A stretch of DNA of 20,017 nt from DASTQL01 sp035462845 (lineage in GTDB: Bacteria; Actinomycetota; Actinomycetes; Jiangellales; Jiangellaceae), in the NCBI GenBank assembly GCA_035462845.1, contig DATHTV010000015.1, forward strand, positions 1 to 20,017. The letters run 5' to 3'. The first letter of the stretch is position 1. The number at the start of each line of letters is the position of its first letter. Of the stretch, positions 19,791 to 20,017 are shown piece after piece. A program made the translations under genes and the position numbers. Below the pieces are notes generated by a model, which saw only the letters and a list, made by a program, of their open reading frames with translations, ran no database searches and was not told the origin of the DNA.

Positions 19791-20017
19791 TCAGACCACG
19801 ACGAGCGCCCGGGCCAGGACCTCCGCGGCGCGACGGCAGTCGCCGGCGCTCACGTCCAGGTGCGTGGTCAGCCGCACCACCGTCGGCGACAGCGCACCCG
19901 TGAGCACGCCGCGCTCCCGGCACCGGCTCACCAGCTCGGACGCACGCACGGGGGCGCCCGACAGGTCGAGCACCACGATGTTGGTCTCCACCGTCTCGGG
20001 GTCGACGACGCCGGGTA
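19791..20017 (-). CDS. Threonine aldolase-like PLP enzyme, 3' end only
   Basis: The last 75 or so codons of a gene that continues beyond the window. The visible part reads ...GVVDPETVETNIVVLDL, then ASELVSRCRERGVLTGALSPTVVRLTTHLDVS and a final helix. This is the C-terminal small domain of low-specificity L-threonine aldolases of the GntG/LtaE type, where TNIV, the GV turn and the VRLxTHLDV strand are conserved. These enzymes cleave L-threonine or allo-threonine to glycine and acetaldehyde with pyridoxal phosphate. The catalytic lysine lies outside the window, so activity cannot be judged. It converges with the DAHP synthase gene. Confidence 0.8.
   Translation of the reverse strand, partial: PGVVDPETVETNIVVLDLSGAPVRASELVSRCRERGVLTGALSPTVVRLTTHLDVSAGDCRRAAEVLARALVVV

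Noticed and set aside
1..20017. tRNA, rRNA, CRISPR arrays, insertion sequences, prophage or attachment sites
   Set aside because: No cloverleaf with a T-loop consensus, no regularly spaced repeats and no recombinase or transposase motifs were seen. The 4435-4577 repeats are too few and alternate in orientation, unlike a CRISPR array.

Overview
The base composition is very GC-rich, with GTG and TTG starts and strongly G/C-ending codons. Together with a split CrtYc/CrtYd lycopene cyclase, a PASTA-domain Ser/Thr kinase, an AfsR-type regulator and a DGPF/ECF sigma pair, this points to a pigmented actinomycete. A Geodermatophilaceae-like organism is my best guess, but it rests on gene style only. 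The window is chromosomal in character: no transposase, integrase, phage gene, tRNA, rRNA or CRISPR array is visible.

Layout. Positions 1-1701 (minus strand) hold the first codons of an unidentified gene, a SIMPL-domain protein and metF. Divergent from metF is crtE-crtI (1848-4430). A block between crtI and crtB then carries a small hemerythrin-like helical protein (minus), a 982-residue AfsR/SARP-type regulator, an exported protein of unknown function and ribonuclease J (minus). Carotenoid genes resume with crtB (10898-11848, plus), which runs tail-to-tail into a minus-strand operon of FAD ferredoxin reductase-crtYc-crtYd. Divergent from that operon are a PASTA kinase at a pknL-like locus and an EamA-family permease. 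The right end holds a DGPF(YCII) protein with an ECF42-like sigma factor, a type I DAHP synthase and the 3' end of a threonine aldolase-like gene (minus).

How the genes work together. CrtE makes geranylgeranyl diphosphate, CrtB joins two of these to phytoene, CrtI desaturates phytoene to lycopene, and CrtYc/CrtYd close the ring or rings, so the window encodes a complete route to a cyclic C40 carotene. The ferredoxin reductase co-transcribed with crtYc/Yd may feed electrons to a carotenoid-tailoring enzyme elsewhere, which is inference. The metF / prenyl synthase / kinase / DAHP synthase order recalls the Rv2172c-Rv2178c neighbourhood of Mycobacterium tuberculosis, here expanded by carotenoid and accessory genes.

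Three cross-cutting signals stand out. First, a short repeat with core GATCATGAG(A/G)CG occurs in the gene-end and intergenic regions at 679-775 and 4435-4577, arranged as inverted pairs whose arms co-vary. Second, eight complete genes (and one partial) have a TANNNT-like -10 box placed 6-7 nt before the start codon, the geometry of leaderless transcripts, and this resolves several start codons. Third, a TGTCGA box upstream of the DGPF gene fits an ECF42-type autoregulated promoter. No gene-free stretch exceeds about 210 bases.
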